The notes under the pieces are model-generated. The model had not been told where the DNA came from. It made no database searches and saw only the letters and a list, made by a program, of their open reading frames with translations. The position numbers were made by a program, and so were the translations under genes. A stretch of DNA of 64,000 nt from Sphingobacterium tabacisoli. Lineage in GTDB: Bacteria > Bacteroidota > Bacteroidia > Sphingobacteriales > Sphingobacteriaceae. Numbering within the stretch: the stretch's first letter is position 1; each line of letters starts with the position of its first letter. The stretch covers positions 248,001 to 312,000 of the forward strand of contig NZ_JAEQMU010000002.1 of the NCBI RefSeq assembly GCF_017908035.1, written 5' to 3'. Shown in pieces: positions 27,273 to 35,054 of this stretch.

Positions 27273-28412
27273 TTATTTTTGTTTATTCTCTGCATTGTTC
27301 TCCGCTACTTTAGCTCCTGGTCTTAGTGATGCGGCTCCATCGACAACGATCTTTTGACCGGCTTCAAGACCTGAAGTCACGACGACTTTGTCTGCTAGCT
27401 TGTGACCCAATACAATTTGTTTAAGCTCAACTTTACTGCTATCATTAACAGTATATACGTTGAATACTCCCAATTGCTCAAAGACAGCTTTGTAAGGGAT
27501 GACCATTTCTTCTTGTGTCGATGTACTTTCTACGTTCAATGTGGTGTTCATCCCTGCTCTTAGTGCGTTTGCACCGTTCGCAAAAGAAGCTCTCACTTTC
27601 AACGTTCCAGTCTGACTGTCTACTGCTCTGTCGATCGTAACTATACGTCCACTTTCTTCGTAGCGGCTACCATCTGGCATAGATGCATAGATTTGAGTGG
27701 AGGCGTTGCCTGATTGCAATTTTGTGAATTCAGGAATCTCTTTCTCATTGATCTGAAACTCAACCGCAATCGGATTGGTCGATGATACGGTGTTCAAAAG
27801 GGTAGTCCCTGCATTGACCAAGGCGCCATTACGGACCTGTGATATACCGATATTACCAGAGAATGGCGCTACGATAGTCGAACGCTGTAGATTGGTCCGT
27901 GCTGTAGTCAAGGCCGCTTCTGCAGCTTGTACCTGCGCACGTTGATTATTGACATCCGTAGTTGCGTAATCTAATGTTTGTTTTGCAATCGCGTCTTTCT
28001 CCGCTAGGGTTTGGTAACGCTGTAAATCTTTCTGTACACGGTCTAGATTAGCCTTTGCTATTTCTAAATTCGCCTTTGCTTGATCTACTGCTGCCTGATA
28101 GCGTACGCGGTCAATTTCATAAAGAGGTTGGCCTTTGCTCACAAAAGCTCCATCGGCAACAAAAATATTAGTGATATATCCTGTTACCTCCGCTCTGATT
28201 TCGGTCTCTTGTAGAGGCACGACACTAGCTGGGTAACTTTTTAAACCAGATACAATTTCTTTACCAACGATAGCCGTAGAAACGGGCATTGCCATTTCGG
28301 CTTGTTGTCCTGGTGCGCCGCCCTTAGGCTTGTTGTCTTTGGACCCACCGCAGGATTGCCATAATAATCCAGAACCGATAAGTAAGGCTGAAAGTAATTG
28401 ATTTCTATTCAT
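27273..28412 (-). CDS. Efflux RND periplasmic adaptor lipoprotein (AcrA type)
   Basis: This 379-residue membrane fusion protein has a lipoprotein signal ending in LLWQSCGG, so it is anchored to the inner membrane. The lipoyl half PLYEIDRVRYQAAVDQAKANL leads into a long alpha-hairpin. The second lipoyl half has RSTIVAPFSGNIGISQVRNGALV, and beta-barrel and membrane-proximal domains follow. It links the RND pump to the outer-membrane channel. Twenty-four bases separate it from the pump gene, which suggests one transcript. Confidence 0.93.
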   Translation of the reverse strand: MNRNQLLSALLIGSGLLWQSCGGSKDNKPKGGAPGQQAEMAMPVSTAIVGKEIVSGLKSYPASVVPLQETEIRAEVTGYITNIFVADGAFVSKGQPLYEIDRVRYQAAVDQAKANLEIAKANLDRVQKDLQRYQTLAEKDAIAKQTLDYATTDVNNQRAQVQAAEAALTTARTNLQRSTIVAPFSGNIGISQVRNGALVNAGTTLLNTVSSTNPIAVEFQINEKEIPEFTKLQSGNASTQIYASMPDGSRYEESGRIVTIDRAVDSQTGTLKVRASFANGANALRAGMNTTLNVESTSTQEEMVIPYKAVFEQLGVFNVYTVNDSSKVELKQIVLGHKLADKVVVTSGLEAGQKIVVDGAASLRPGAKVAENNAENKQK

Positions 28413-28447
28413 GACGTTGTATTTTTTCTGTTATTAAGGTTGTTATA

Positions 28448-29779
28448 TTAGTTGATTTCTACTGTGCCCAATGCTTTTTGTATATCTAGTTTGCTAGACA
28501 ATACGGCATACAGTGAATTTAAGTAGTTGAGCTGTGATGTCTTCAAATCTGTCTCTGCAGTCATTAGTTCCAGGTAAGTTTTTACACCGGCATCGTACTG
28601 CAGCTTGATGGTATTGTAGACTTCTTCAGAAAGTTCCATATTATCTTTAGAGTTGCGCCATTCGTTCATGTTGGCACGGTATCCAGCCATGGCAGCAGAG
28701 TACTCTGTGCTAATCTGGTTCTCTAGATTCTGTAGATCCAGGGTGATACGCTCTTCCTGTAGTTCCGATTTTTTAATCTCCTGGATTCTTTTCGTTCCTG
28801 TAAAAATAGGAAGGGATAAAGTCAACCCTACACTAGATCCCGGGAAGTTGTCTGTATACAAATCTGAAAACTTGTTGTTCCTATAGTTTAAAGCATAGTT
28901 GGCATAAGCACTTACTTTAGGTAAGTAATTCCACTTTTGATATTGTGTATTCAATCGTTGGATGTCTTTTAGGTTTTCCAATTTCTTGAATTCAACTCTG
29001 TTTGCTATTTGAAGCAATTCTGTGGTGTCCAATAGAATGTTACTTTCTAGACTTTGATTGATAAAAGATAGCGAAAGTGGACGTTCATTGGGGATCGCCA
29101 ATAACATTTTTAAATAATCGTATTTGTATTTGCGGTTTTCGGAGGCGGTCTTTAAGTCTGCTTTTGCATTGTTTAAAGATATCTGCGCTCTTTTAAAATC
29201 CGTTTTGTCTACTAGTCCCACCTCATAACGGGCATTAGCTTCGGTATGTTGACGTTCTAGTCTCAGAATATTCTCGTTGATGATGTTAATTTGCTCTTCG
29301 CTGGTCAATATATCATAATAAGCTTTGCTGACATCGACTACTGTATTGATTTTTGTAGACTCTTCGTTAAGGTTATTTTGTTGACGTACGTATTTTGCGG
29401 CTTTCGACGCTTGAAAAAGCTGAGGGCTGATCAGTGCCTGGTCTGCTTGAAAAGTTAAAGCACTGGTATTACGCTGTCCCAATGCTACGTTAGTTCCATT
29501 AAAGTTGGTCGTCGGCAATTGCATGGAGTGAGCGATACTGCCATTGGCATTGATCTGTGGAAACCATCCTGATAGAGCGGAAGCAATTTCCCGTTCGCCG
29601 ATTTCCTTGTCGATTTGCGCTTGTTTGATCTCAATCTTATTACGTAAAGCGTAATTGATCAAATCATCTAATGTTGCATTGCTGCCCAGGTCTGATTGCT
29701 GTGCGAGTGAGACACTACAGCCAGCAACAGCTAGAAAGGCAACAGATACTATCTTCCTAAAATTATAATTCATATTCAT
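28448..29779 (-). CDS. TolC-family outer-membrane efflux channel
   Basis: This 443-residue outer-membrane channel has a signal peptide ending near SVSLAQQ and two repeats of the OEP domain. Typical motifs are LDDLINYALRNKIEIKQA near the N-terminus, ALTFQADQALISPQLFQA, the LSLPIFTG turn in the second half, and the closing DAGVKTYLELMTAETDL. It forms the trimeric conduit for the AcrAB-like pump. It begins one base after the tetR stop codon, so the regulator and the channel are cotranscribed. Another in-frame ATG lies two codons in. Confidence 0.93.
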   Translation of the reverse strand: MNMNYNFRKIVSVAFLAVAGCSVSLAQQSDLGSNATLDDLINYALRNKIEIKQAQIDKEIGEREIASALSGWFPQINANGSIAHSMQLPTTNFNGTNVALGQRNTSALTFQADQALISPQLFQASKAAKYVRQQNNLNEESTKINTVVDVSKAYYDILTSEEQINIINENILRLERQHTEANARYEVGLVDKTDFKRAQISLNNAKADLKTASENRKYKYDYLKMLLAIPNERPLSLSFINQSLESNILLDTTELLQIANRVEFKKLENLKDIQRLNTQYQKWNYLPKVSAYANYALNYRNNKFSDLYTDNFPGSSVGLTLSLPIFTGTKRIQEIKKSELQEERITLDLQNLENQISTEYSAAMAGYRANMNEWRNSKDNMELSEEVYNTIKLQYDAGVKTYLELMTAETDLKTSQLNYLNSLYAVLSSKLDIQKALGTVEIN

Positions 29780-29780
29780 A

Positions 29781-30359
29781 TTATTGTTTTACACCGTTCC
29801 AAATAATTTCTATTAACTCATCTAGATGTTTTTTGTCGTATTTAATTTTTTTGTAAATAACAGACTTTGAAAATGTTACAGCTGCTCCTATGTACGCTGA
29901 TGCCATAACATGCACATCGATTTTTCTAAGTTTATTTGTTTCCATACCTTTCAACAAAAAGGTGATCACATTGTTTTCATCGCAACCTCCAACTTTCTGT
30001 CTATCATGGGCGAGATCATTGAAAGGGGAGTTGTGAAACTGCTCTAGAAAGCTGAATATATCAGTGTTGTTGATCTGAAATTCGCAAAAGCGTTCCAATA
30101 CTATGGCAAACTGTTCTTGGTAGGATAAATCCTCCGCCAGGTCGTCAAATATAAAAGCATTGATTTTCTTTCTGCAGTAGCTAAAAAGCTCAAGGATCAA
30201 GTTTTCCTTGGATGGAAAATAATGATAAATAGTGCCAATTGCTACATCAGAATTCTTGGCAATCATACTCATCGGGGTTCCATGGAACCCATTTTCTTTG
30301 ATGAGTGCTAGTGTATGCTTGAAGATACACTCTATCTTATCTGTAAATTGAACGTTCAT
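29781..30359 (-). CDS. TetR/AcrR family transcriptional regulator
   Basis: This roughly 192-residue repressor has a TetR N-terminal HTH: KIECIFKHTLALIKENGFHGTPMSMIAKNSDVAIGTIYHYFPSKENLI in outline, where TIYHYFPSKE is the recognition helix region. The C-terminal ligand-binding part is helical. I chose ATG 30359 rather than the longer start at 30401, because the shorter form starts directly before the HTH and leaves room for a promoter. It heads the efflux operon and probably represses it until a substrate binds, which is the usual arrangement. Confidence 0.9.
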   Translation of the reverse strand: MNVQFTDKIECIFKHTLALIKENGFHGTPMSMIAKNSDVAIGTIYHYFPSKENLILELFSYCRKKINAFIFDDLAEDLSYQEQFAIVLERFCEFQINNTDIFSFLEQFHNSPFNDLAHDRQKVGGCDENNVITFLLKGMETNKLRKIDVHVMASAYIGAAVTFSKSVIYKKIKYDKKHLDELIEIIWNGVKQ

Positions 30360-30360
30360 T

Positions 30361-30402
30361 CGGTTGCAAATGTACTGATTGAAAACCGATAAAAATGTCA
30401 AA
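30361..30402 (-). promoter_or_regulatory. Promoter region of the tetR-efflux operon
   Basis: On the minus strand TACATTTG (30374-30367) fits the Bacteroidota -7 box TAnnTTTG, just upstream of the regulator start. A TTTG (30402-30399) lies 24 bases further up, a longer spacer than usual. CGGTT...AACCG end repeats (30361-30388) overlap the -7 box and could be part of the repressor's operator. That last point is inference. Confidence 0.45.
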
Positions 30403-30502
30403 ATTTTGTTATAAAAGTATGTTTCTTAAGAGTGGAATGTGAAGTAGGGAAGGGGGATTGATAAGGTCTGTGTTAAGAAATTGTTAATTCTTAGGAAAGG
30501 TC

Positions 30503-30533
30503 TTGACAGGTGTTGTTTTGACACTTATCTTTG
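30503..30533 (+). promoter_or_regulatory. Sigma-70 type Bacteroidota promoter
   Basis: TTG (30503-30505) is followed by 20 bases and then TATCTTTG (30526-30533). This matches the TTG-N17-23-TAnnTTTG pattern well. No open reading frame follows on this strand; a terminator does, about 35 bases later. Confidence 0.6.
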
Positions 30534-30537
30534 TGGT

Positions 30538-30606
30538 ATCATAATTTAGGTTTATAATTGGTTAGTAAAGGTTTTCATTCTCCCCGTTTGAAAACCTTTT
30601 TTTTAT
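30538..30606 (+). ncRNA. Candidate small RNA of about 65-70 nt
   Basis: The stretch starts at the expected transcription start of the promoter at 30503-30533. It ends in a clear intrinsic terminator: stem AAAGGTTTTCA / TGAAAACCTTT (30567-30599) and a run of T. There is no ORF inside. It lies between two minus-strand operons and is transcribed away from the tetR gene. The rest of the 30360-30685 gap holds the tetR promoter and a short stretch (30607-30685) where I see only a repeated TATAGCCT. The family is unknown. Confidence 0.5.
30567..30606 (+). terminator. Intrinsic terminator of the candidate small RNA
   Basis: An 11-bp perfect stem AAAGGTTTTCA / TGAAAACCTTT with an 11-base C-containing loop is followed by a T-run. 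The T-run is only on the plus strand, so it does not serve the flanking minus-strand operons. Confidence 0.8.
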
Positions 30607-30685
30607 GCTTTATTTCTAGAAAACTCTTGTAAATTATTTGATTATAGCCTGCTATCAATTCGTGTATGATATAGCCTACTGCTGT

Positions 30686-31114
30686 CTATTTACAGTCTTT
30701 TAATGCTTTCTGCACTTCCTCATGGGAATAGATGGAGTCACTCTTTGCAAAATTGGTCGTGATATAGGTTAAGATATAGGCAATATCAAGTTCGCTCAGT
30801 TGCGGGTTGGCCGGCATCTTTTCATTAAAGGTTTGACCGTTTACAGTGATTTCACCCTGCATGCCATTCCGAACGATACAACTTAACTGTGCTCTGTTCT
30901 CCTCGAAAAATTTAGCATCCGTTAGCGGTGGGTAGAGTTTGCCGAGGCCTTCTCCTTTTGCGCCATGACAGTTTTGACAATTGGTCATATAAAGTTTTTG
31001 ACCATTTACAGCGTATTGAGCTGTTTCTATATTCAGATTGGAATGGCATGACGCTAAATGAGCTAAGCTCAATATCGTCATGCCTAGAATTGCGAAAATG
31101 TTTAATAAGCGCAT
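30686..31114 (-). CDS. Cytochrome c lipoprotein
   Basis: This 142-residue protein has a lipoprotein signal ending in LAHLASC and a single class I cytochrome c domain. The heme site CQNCH is followed by GAKGEGLGKLYPPL, and a distal methionine is available in NEKMPANPQLSELDIAYIL. It is an envelope electron carrier. I chose ATG 31114, which begins after the SCO gene stop codon; a longer start overlaps that gene. Its place after an SCO gene suggests a role in terminal oxidase or copper-related respiration. Confidence 0.88.
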   Translation of the reverse strand: MRLLNIFAILGMTILSLAHLASCHSNLNIETAQYAVNGQKLYMTNCQNCHGAKGEGLGKLYPPLTDAKFFEENRAQLSCIVRNGMQGEITVNGQTFNEKMPANPQLSELDIAYILTYITTNFAKSDSIYSHEEVQKALKDCK

Positions 31115-31115
31115 G

Positions 31116-31751
31116 TTATTTGTACTCTTGAAGGAGTATATCAATATCTGTTAAAAGTTTTTCCACTTCTTCGTTATTGGTGCCATCATAGGCTCCACGG
31201 ATTCTTTTATCATGGTCTATGAGTACCAGATATCCGGAATGGTCGTATCCACCGGGTACATTGGGATCTTCTTTAGTAAATACCAGGTACTTGTCCGATA
31301 AACCATAGATTGCGGCTTTCGAACCATTGACAAACTGCCACTGATCATTATCCACACCTAGTTTGGTCGCATACGATTTTAAAACATGGGGCTGATCGTA
31401 TTTAAAGTCTATACTATGGGATAGGAACGCAATCCGCTTATCGTTTTTATATTTCTCGTATGCCTTTAGAAGGTTTCTTTGCATTGTCGGGCAGATGCTT
31501 GGGCAGTGCGTAAAGAAAAAGTTGGCGACATAGATTTTATTATCGAAAAACTTGTCAGACAGCATAACGCTATCTTGATTCAAAAATTCGAAACTAGGGA
31601 TAGCAGGGTAGATGGTATCGGTTACCATCTTTCCGTCTATTTCTTTTTGAACGACTTCGCGCTCACCGATGATGGGTAGCTTCTTTGCTGTAGACTGGCA
31701 GGATGCAAGTGTTAATACACAGGCCGCAGTACAAAATAACGTTCTAATCAT
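31116..31751 (-). CDS. SCO1/SenC family copper-binding lipoprotein
   Basis: This 211-residue lipoprotein (signal ending LTLASC) has a thioredoxin-like SCO fold. The copper site CPSICP is in FFTHCPSICPTMQ and the conserved distal histidine is in YDHSGYLVLID. SCO proteins deliver copper to the CuA centre of cytochrome c oxidase or serve as thiol reductants. The gene is followed one base later by a cytochrome c gene and preceded by a small lipoprotein gene, all in one direction. Confidence 0.92.
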   Translation of the reverse strand: MIRTLFCTAACVLTLASCQSTAKKLPIIGEREVVQKEIDGKMVTDTIYPAIPSFEFLNQDSVMLSDKFFDNKIYVANFFFTHCPSICPTMQRNLLKAYEKYKNDKRIAFLSHSIDFKYDQPHVLKSYATKLGVDNDQWQFVNGSKAAIYGLSDKYLVFTKEDPNVPGGYDHSGYLVLIDHDKRIRGAYDGTNNEEVEKLLTDIDILLQEYK

Positions 31752-31759
31752 GGTATAAA

Positions 31760-32188
31760 TTAAAGTTTGCCCAATTTTTTGTTGCTCTCTAACGAGACAT
31801 CTTCAAATTGTTTTTTCATTGCTTTTATCTTTTCGATCTCTGCCTCTTGGTAAGGGACTGCGGTGCTGTCTGGATTATATTCTTTCATCCAGGTCATCAT
31901 ATTATCTGTAGCTGCTTCGAGGTTGCTTTTTAAAGTGACAAGGTCGATTCTGATAGCTGCTGTATCGGCTTTCGGATCTTTGGTTAGGACTTGGCCGAGG
32001 TTTTCTAAAATTGAATCTATTTTGACGGTTGTTTTGTCAAAATGAGCAATTTGCGGCATGATCTCATCGTGTACCATGATCGCTTCTTCAGCCAGTTGCT
32101 GATGTTTGACGGCTTCTTTTGCCGCCTGCTGCTGACATGAGCCCAATACAATGGTGCTCGCTGATAGTAAATAGAAGATTTTTTTCAT
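31760..32188 (-). CDS. Small helical lipoprotein of unknown function
   Basis: This 142-residue lipoprotein has a signal ending in STIVLGSC, followed by a long, mostly alpha-helical and coiled-coil-prone region rich in Gln, Glu and Lys (QQQAAKEAVKHQQLAEEA). The central part has MMTWMKEYNPDSTAV. Similar Bacteroidota proteins are often labelled 'viral A-type inclusion protein', which says nothing about function. It is 8 bases ahead of the SCO gene, so it is probably part of the same envelope or respiratory operon. Confidence 0.78.
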   Translation of the reverse strand: MKKIFYLLSASTIVLGSCQQQAAKEAVKHQQLAEEAIMVHDEIMPQIAHFDKTTVKIDSILENLGQVLTKDPKADTAAIRIDLVTLKSNLEAATDNMMTWMKEYNPDSTAVPYQEAEIEKIKAMKKQFEDVSLESNKKLGKL

Positions 32189-32207
32189 GTGTATAGCATT
32201 TCGTTAT

Positions 32208-32226
32208 GATCCGCAGTCTGCGGATC
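32208..32226. repeat. Short perfect hairpin between lipoprotein and DUF4442 genes
   Basis: GATCCGCA / TGCGGATC with a 3-base loop lies in the 44-base gap between two minus-strand genes. It lacks a T-tract on either side, so it may be an RNA-processing or protein-binding site rather than a terminator. Confidence 0.45.
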
Positions 32227-32232
32227 GGTTTG

Positions 32233-32742
32233 TTATAAAGTTTGTTCTAATGTGGACGGATTGTTTTCTCTTTTTAAGACGAAGTCTAAGTTTCGAATGT
32301 AAATCTCGTTGTGACAGATGGCACATTTGATACCGTTTTTGTCAAATACAGCAGTTGTAAATGTTTTTATGACCTTGCCTTTTCTTTTGATTTCATCAAA
32401 AGCTTCTTCGACGTCTTCATCTGCTAGATAAAGTGAATACTGCAAATCTGTTCTGCCAGGTTTTAGGTATTCGATGCGTGCAGATTTTAACCAGGCGACT
32501 GTTTTCTTTAAGCCGTTTGCCTGAAATATCTGATCTAATAGAATGGAGTGTACGGGGTCTAGTGCCGTGAAGATAGTACCACCAAATACAGTTTTGTTGG
32601 AGTTGACATTGAGGAAGCTTTTATGGATCTTGACATCGATTCCTTTGAAGTCTCTGTGAACCTGTTTTACCCATATTCTCTGGAAAAAGAAAGGGGGGTA
32701 AAACCTAAGCAACCATTTAAGTGAAGACGGATTTAACTTCAT
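32233..32742 (-). CDS. DUF4442 hotdog-fold protein
   Basis: This 169-residue protein resembles DUF4442, a family with a thioesterase-like hotdog fold. Supporting points are the N-terminal LKWLLRFYPPFFFQRIWV, the central NSNKTVFGGTIFTALDPVHSILL, where other members carry a similar G-G-x-x-F pattern, and the later strands. It probably acts on acyl-CoA or a similar thioester, but the substrate is unknown. Its promoter box lies directly before the start codon, so the mRNA may have almost no leader. Confidence 0.78.
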   Translation of the reverse strand: MKLNPSSLKWLLRFYPPFFFQRIWVKQVHRDFKGIDVKIHKSFLNVNSNKTVFGGTIFTALDPVHSILLDQIFQANGLKKTVAWLKSARIEYLKPGRTDLQYSLYLADEDVEEAFDEIKRKGKVIKTFTTAVFDKNGIKCAICHNEIYIRNLDFVLKRENNPSTLEQTL

Positions 32743-32747
32743 ACTAA

Positions 32748-32781
32748 CAAAAGTACAATTAAATATAGTTTAAATATTCAA
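32748..32781 (-). promoter_or_regulatory. Promoter of the DUF4442 gene
   Basis: On the minus strand TTG (32781-32779), 23 bases, then TACTTTTG (32755-32748). The box ends five bases before the ATG at 32742, which implies a leaderless or nearly leaderless transcript. Confidence 0.55.
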
Positions 32782-32896
32782 ATGGAGATAATATGTTGTG
32801 TAAAATGAAATTCTGTAGTAAATTACATCAAATTTAACCGTTTTGTGACTTAACTCGTTACCACCGTTTTTTTAGGATATAATAAAAACACCTTTT

Positions 32897-34120
32897 ATGG
32901 ATTCCAATAGCAATAAAAATACCTGGTTGTTGATCACGGTCGCTTCATTGGGGTATTTTGTCGATATCTATGATTTGATCATTTTTTCTATCGTTCGTGT
33001 GCGCTCGTTTCAGGATATCGGTGTGCCCGAAGAACTGATGCGGGTGAAGGGCGAGTTTGTGCTGAATATGCAGATGGGCGGGTTGCTATTAGGTGGACTG
33101 ATATGGGGAGTGATTGCGGATAAATATGGACGTATCAAAGTATTATTCGGGTCGATTCTGCTGTATTCTTTAGCTAATATATATAATGGTTTTGTCCATG
33201 ATGTGACGACCTATGGGATAGTTCGGTTTATTGCCGGTATCGGTCTGGCGGGCGAATTGGGGGCTGGTATTACGCTGGTAAGTGAATCGATGCATCGTAG
33301 CAAACGGGGGTACGGTACGATGCTGGTCGCAGGGGTAGGAGTATTAGGGGCTATACTTGCTTATTTTGTCTCCGAATGGTTCGATTGGCGTACGGCTTAC
33401 TTTGTAGGCGGTGGAATGGGAATTCTGCTTTTAATGATGCGGGTGGGGACCTTTGAATCGGGGCTTTTTGCGCAGGCTGTCGAAAGTAAGCATGTCCAAA
33501 AAGGAAGTTTGAAGTTGCTGTTGTCAAATCCTGACCGTATCAAGCGGTATCTCTATTGCTTAGGGATAGGTCTGCCGATTTGGTTTGTCGTTGGTGTCCT
33601 GGTTACGCAGGCTCCGGAGATAGGTGTGGCTCTGGGAGCGCCTACAACATTGAGCGCCGGAAAGGGGGTGATGTTTACCTATCTTGGTATTTCGGTAGGG
33701 GATTTTATGGCTGGTCTTCTGTCTCAATGGTTGAGGTCCCGGAAAAAGGTTGTTTTCTTATGTCAGGTTTTAATCTTGATCTCCTCACTCTGGTATTTAA
33801 ATAGCCAGGGTATAGACGAGAGCAAGTTTATGTTCTTGGCCTTTTTTATGGGTATTGGTGTAGGGTATTGGGCTACGTTTGTGACGATAGCGGCGGAGCA
33901 GTTTGGAACGAACCTAAGAGCGACAGTGGCTACGACAGCGCCTAATTTTGTAAGAGGAGCGTTGATTCCTTCGACCTTGTTGTATGGTTATTTTGTGGGG
34001 TTGTGGGGCATTATACCTGCAGCGATCGTCACGCTTTTATTGTTGACAGGGATTGCCATATTCGCATTGACGCAACTCGAAGAGAGCTTCGATAAAGATC
34101 TAAACTACTACGAAGAGTAA
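32897..34120 (+). CDS. MFS transporter
   Basis: This 407-residue major facilitator has 12 predicted helices. TM1 reads LLITVASLGYFVDIYDL and the loop 2-3 signature is GVIADKYGRIKVLFGS, with a conserved D-x-x-G-R. The pattern resembles the sugar/metabolite:H+ symporter branches (MHS or AAHS-like). The second half has a matching loop in LRSRKKVVFL. It exchanges a small organic solute at the inner membrane; the substrate cannot be deduced. Its stop lies two bases from the convergent small Cys-rich ORF. Confidence 0.86.
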   Translation: MDSNSNKNTWLLITVASLGYFVDIYDLIIFSIVRVRSFQDIGVPEELMRVKGEFVLNMQMGGLLLGGLIWGVIADKYGRIKVLFGSILLYSLANIYNGFVHDVTTYGIVRFIAGIGLAGELGAGITLVSESMHRSKRGYGTMLVAGVGVLGAILAYFVSEWFDWRTAYFVGGGMGILLLMMRVGTFESGLFAQAVESKHVQKGSLKLLLSNPDRIKRYLYCLGIGLPIWFVVGVLVTQAPEIGVALGAPTTLSAGKGVMFTYLGISVGDFMAGLLSQWLRSRKKVVFLCQVLILISSLWYLNSQGIDESKFMFLAFFMGIGVGYWATFVTIAAEQFGTNLRATVATTAPNFVRGALIPSTLLYGYFVGLWGIIPAAIVTLLLLTGIAIFALTQLEESFDKDLNYYEE

Positions 34121-34122
34121 GT

Positions 34123-34284
34123 CTAGCGGTCTGGACATTTTTTACAGCGTTTTCCCCTCTTGTATTTCTTACAGCATTTTTTGAATACGCAACAAGAAAA
34201 ATCTCCAAAGGGGTTGATACCTTTTGGAGATTCGCAAATTGCTGTATTCGATTCCTCCGGACTTAATATACTTTGCCTATCCAT
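34123..34284 (-). CDS. Small Cys-rich basic protein (53 aa)
   Basis: This is a short ORF downstream of the uridine kinase gene on the same strand. The protein has 53 residues. The N-terminal half is plain. The second half has GINPFGDFSCC, then FKKCCKKYKRGKRCKKC, giving seven cysteines in the last 23 residues among lysines and arginines. Similar short CCKKYKKGKRCKKCP-type tails are known to me from Bacteroidota genomes, so I think it is real. The cysteines may bind zinc or iron. A terminator-like hairpin lies inside the reading frame. Confidence 0.65.
   Translation of the reverse strand: MDRQSILSPEESNTAICESPKGINPFGDFSCCVFKKCCKKYKRGKRCKKCPDR
34194..34231 (-). terminator. Terminator-like hairpin inside the Cys-rich ORF
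   Basis: On the minus strand ATCTCCAAA / TTTGGAGAT (34231-34223 and 34209-34201) is followed by TTTTTCTT. It would stop transcription from the uridine kinase side before the cysteine-rich part of the ORF. Whether it works as a terminator or attenuator is not known. Confidence 0.45.
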
Positions 34285-34317
34285 AATGCAAAGATAGTTA
34301 TTTAGACCAGTTTTAAA

Positions 34318-34953
34318 TTAATGGAATTGTAATATTTCTTTCAGTTCTGTTGAAATGAGGTTGGTCGCATTATTGATGAGTGCCGGGTCGTCTGTATTAT
34401 TTACAATAACGCGGTCGCAGCTCTCTCTATAAGGGAGTAAATAGGTGTTGTAGGAAGGAACGACGTGGTTGATCCATTTGTACATTACATCATCGTGATC
34501 ATATCCACGCTCGATAAGATCTCTCTTCAGCCTGCGCTGTAGCGCGATCTCTTCATCAGCATCCAAAAAGATACGGTAATTCAATAAATCATTGATTTCT
34601 TGATAATGGAAGATAAACAGTCCTTCTACGATAAGGATAGGTGCGGGTTTTATCTCCAACATTTTAGGCTTCATGCTTGGGTTGTTGAAGGTATATTCCT
34701 GTTTGTAGATTGTTTTTCCGTCGAAAAGGTCTTTGATGTCATTAAAAAAAGCCTCTCTGTCGATTGAAGAAGGCACATCAAAGTTGTACAGCCTGTTTTC
34801 TTCCTGTGTTTTGGTATTCGCAGGAAAATAATAATCATCCTGCGAAATCAATGTAATCTGGTCTGGCCCAAAATGGTCTAAAAAGCTTTTTAAGAAAAAA
34901 GTCTTCCCTGACCCGCTGCTACCAGCGATACCCATTACGTATGGTTTGTCCAT
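34318..34953 (-). CDS. udk: Uridine kinase
   Basis: This 211-residue P-loop kinase phosphorylates uridine and cytidine to UMP and CMP in pyrimidine salvage. The P-loop GIAGSSGSGKT is at the N-terminus, ISQDDYYFP follows, then FNNPSMKPKML and the helical lid RRLKRDLIERGYDHDDVMYKW. The conserved RRL-x-RD motif and length fit family members. It is cytoplasmic. It lies 101 bases downstream of the LysM protein gene, and may have its own promoter. Confidence 0.92.
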   Translation of the reverse strand: MDKPYVMGIAGSSGSGKTFFLKSFLDHFGPDQITLISQDDYYFPANTKTQEENRLYNFDVPSSIDREAFFNDIKDLFDGKTIYKQEYTFNNPSMKPKMLEIKPAPILIVEGLFIFHYQEINDLLNYRIFLDADEEIALQRRLKRDLIERGYDHDDVMYKWINHVVPSYNTYLLPYRESCDRVIVNNTDDPALINNATNLISTELKEILQFH

Positions 34954-35054
34954 TTACTACTTTAAAGTTACGGAAGTTATATAAGTGATGTAAGCTATTA
35001 AGGTGTCCTCTATAACTACATAATCTTCGTCACTATTATAACTCTATTTTAAAA

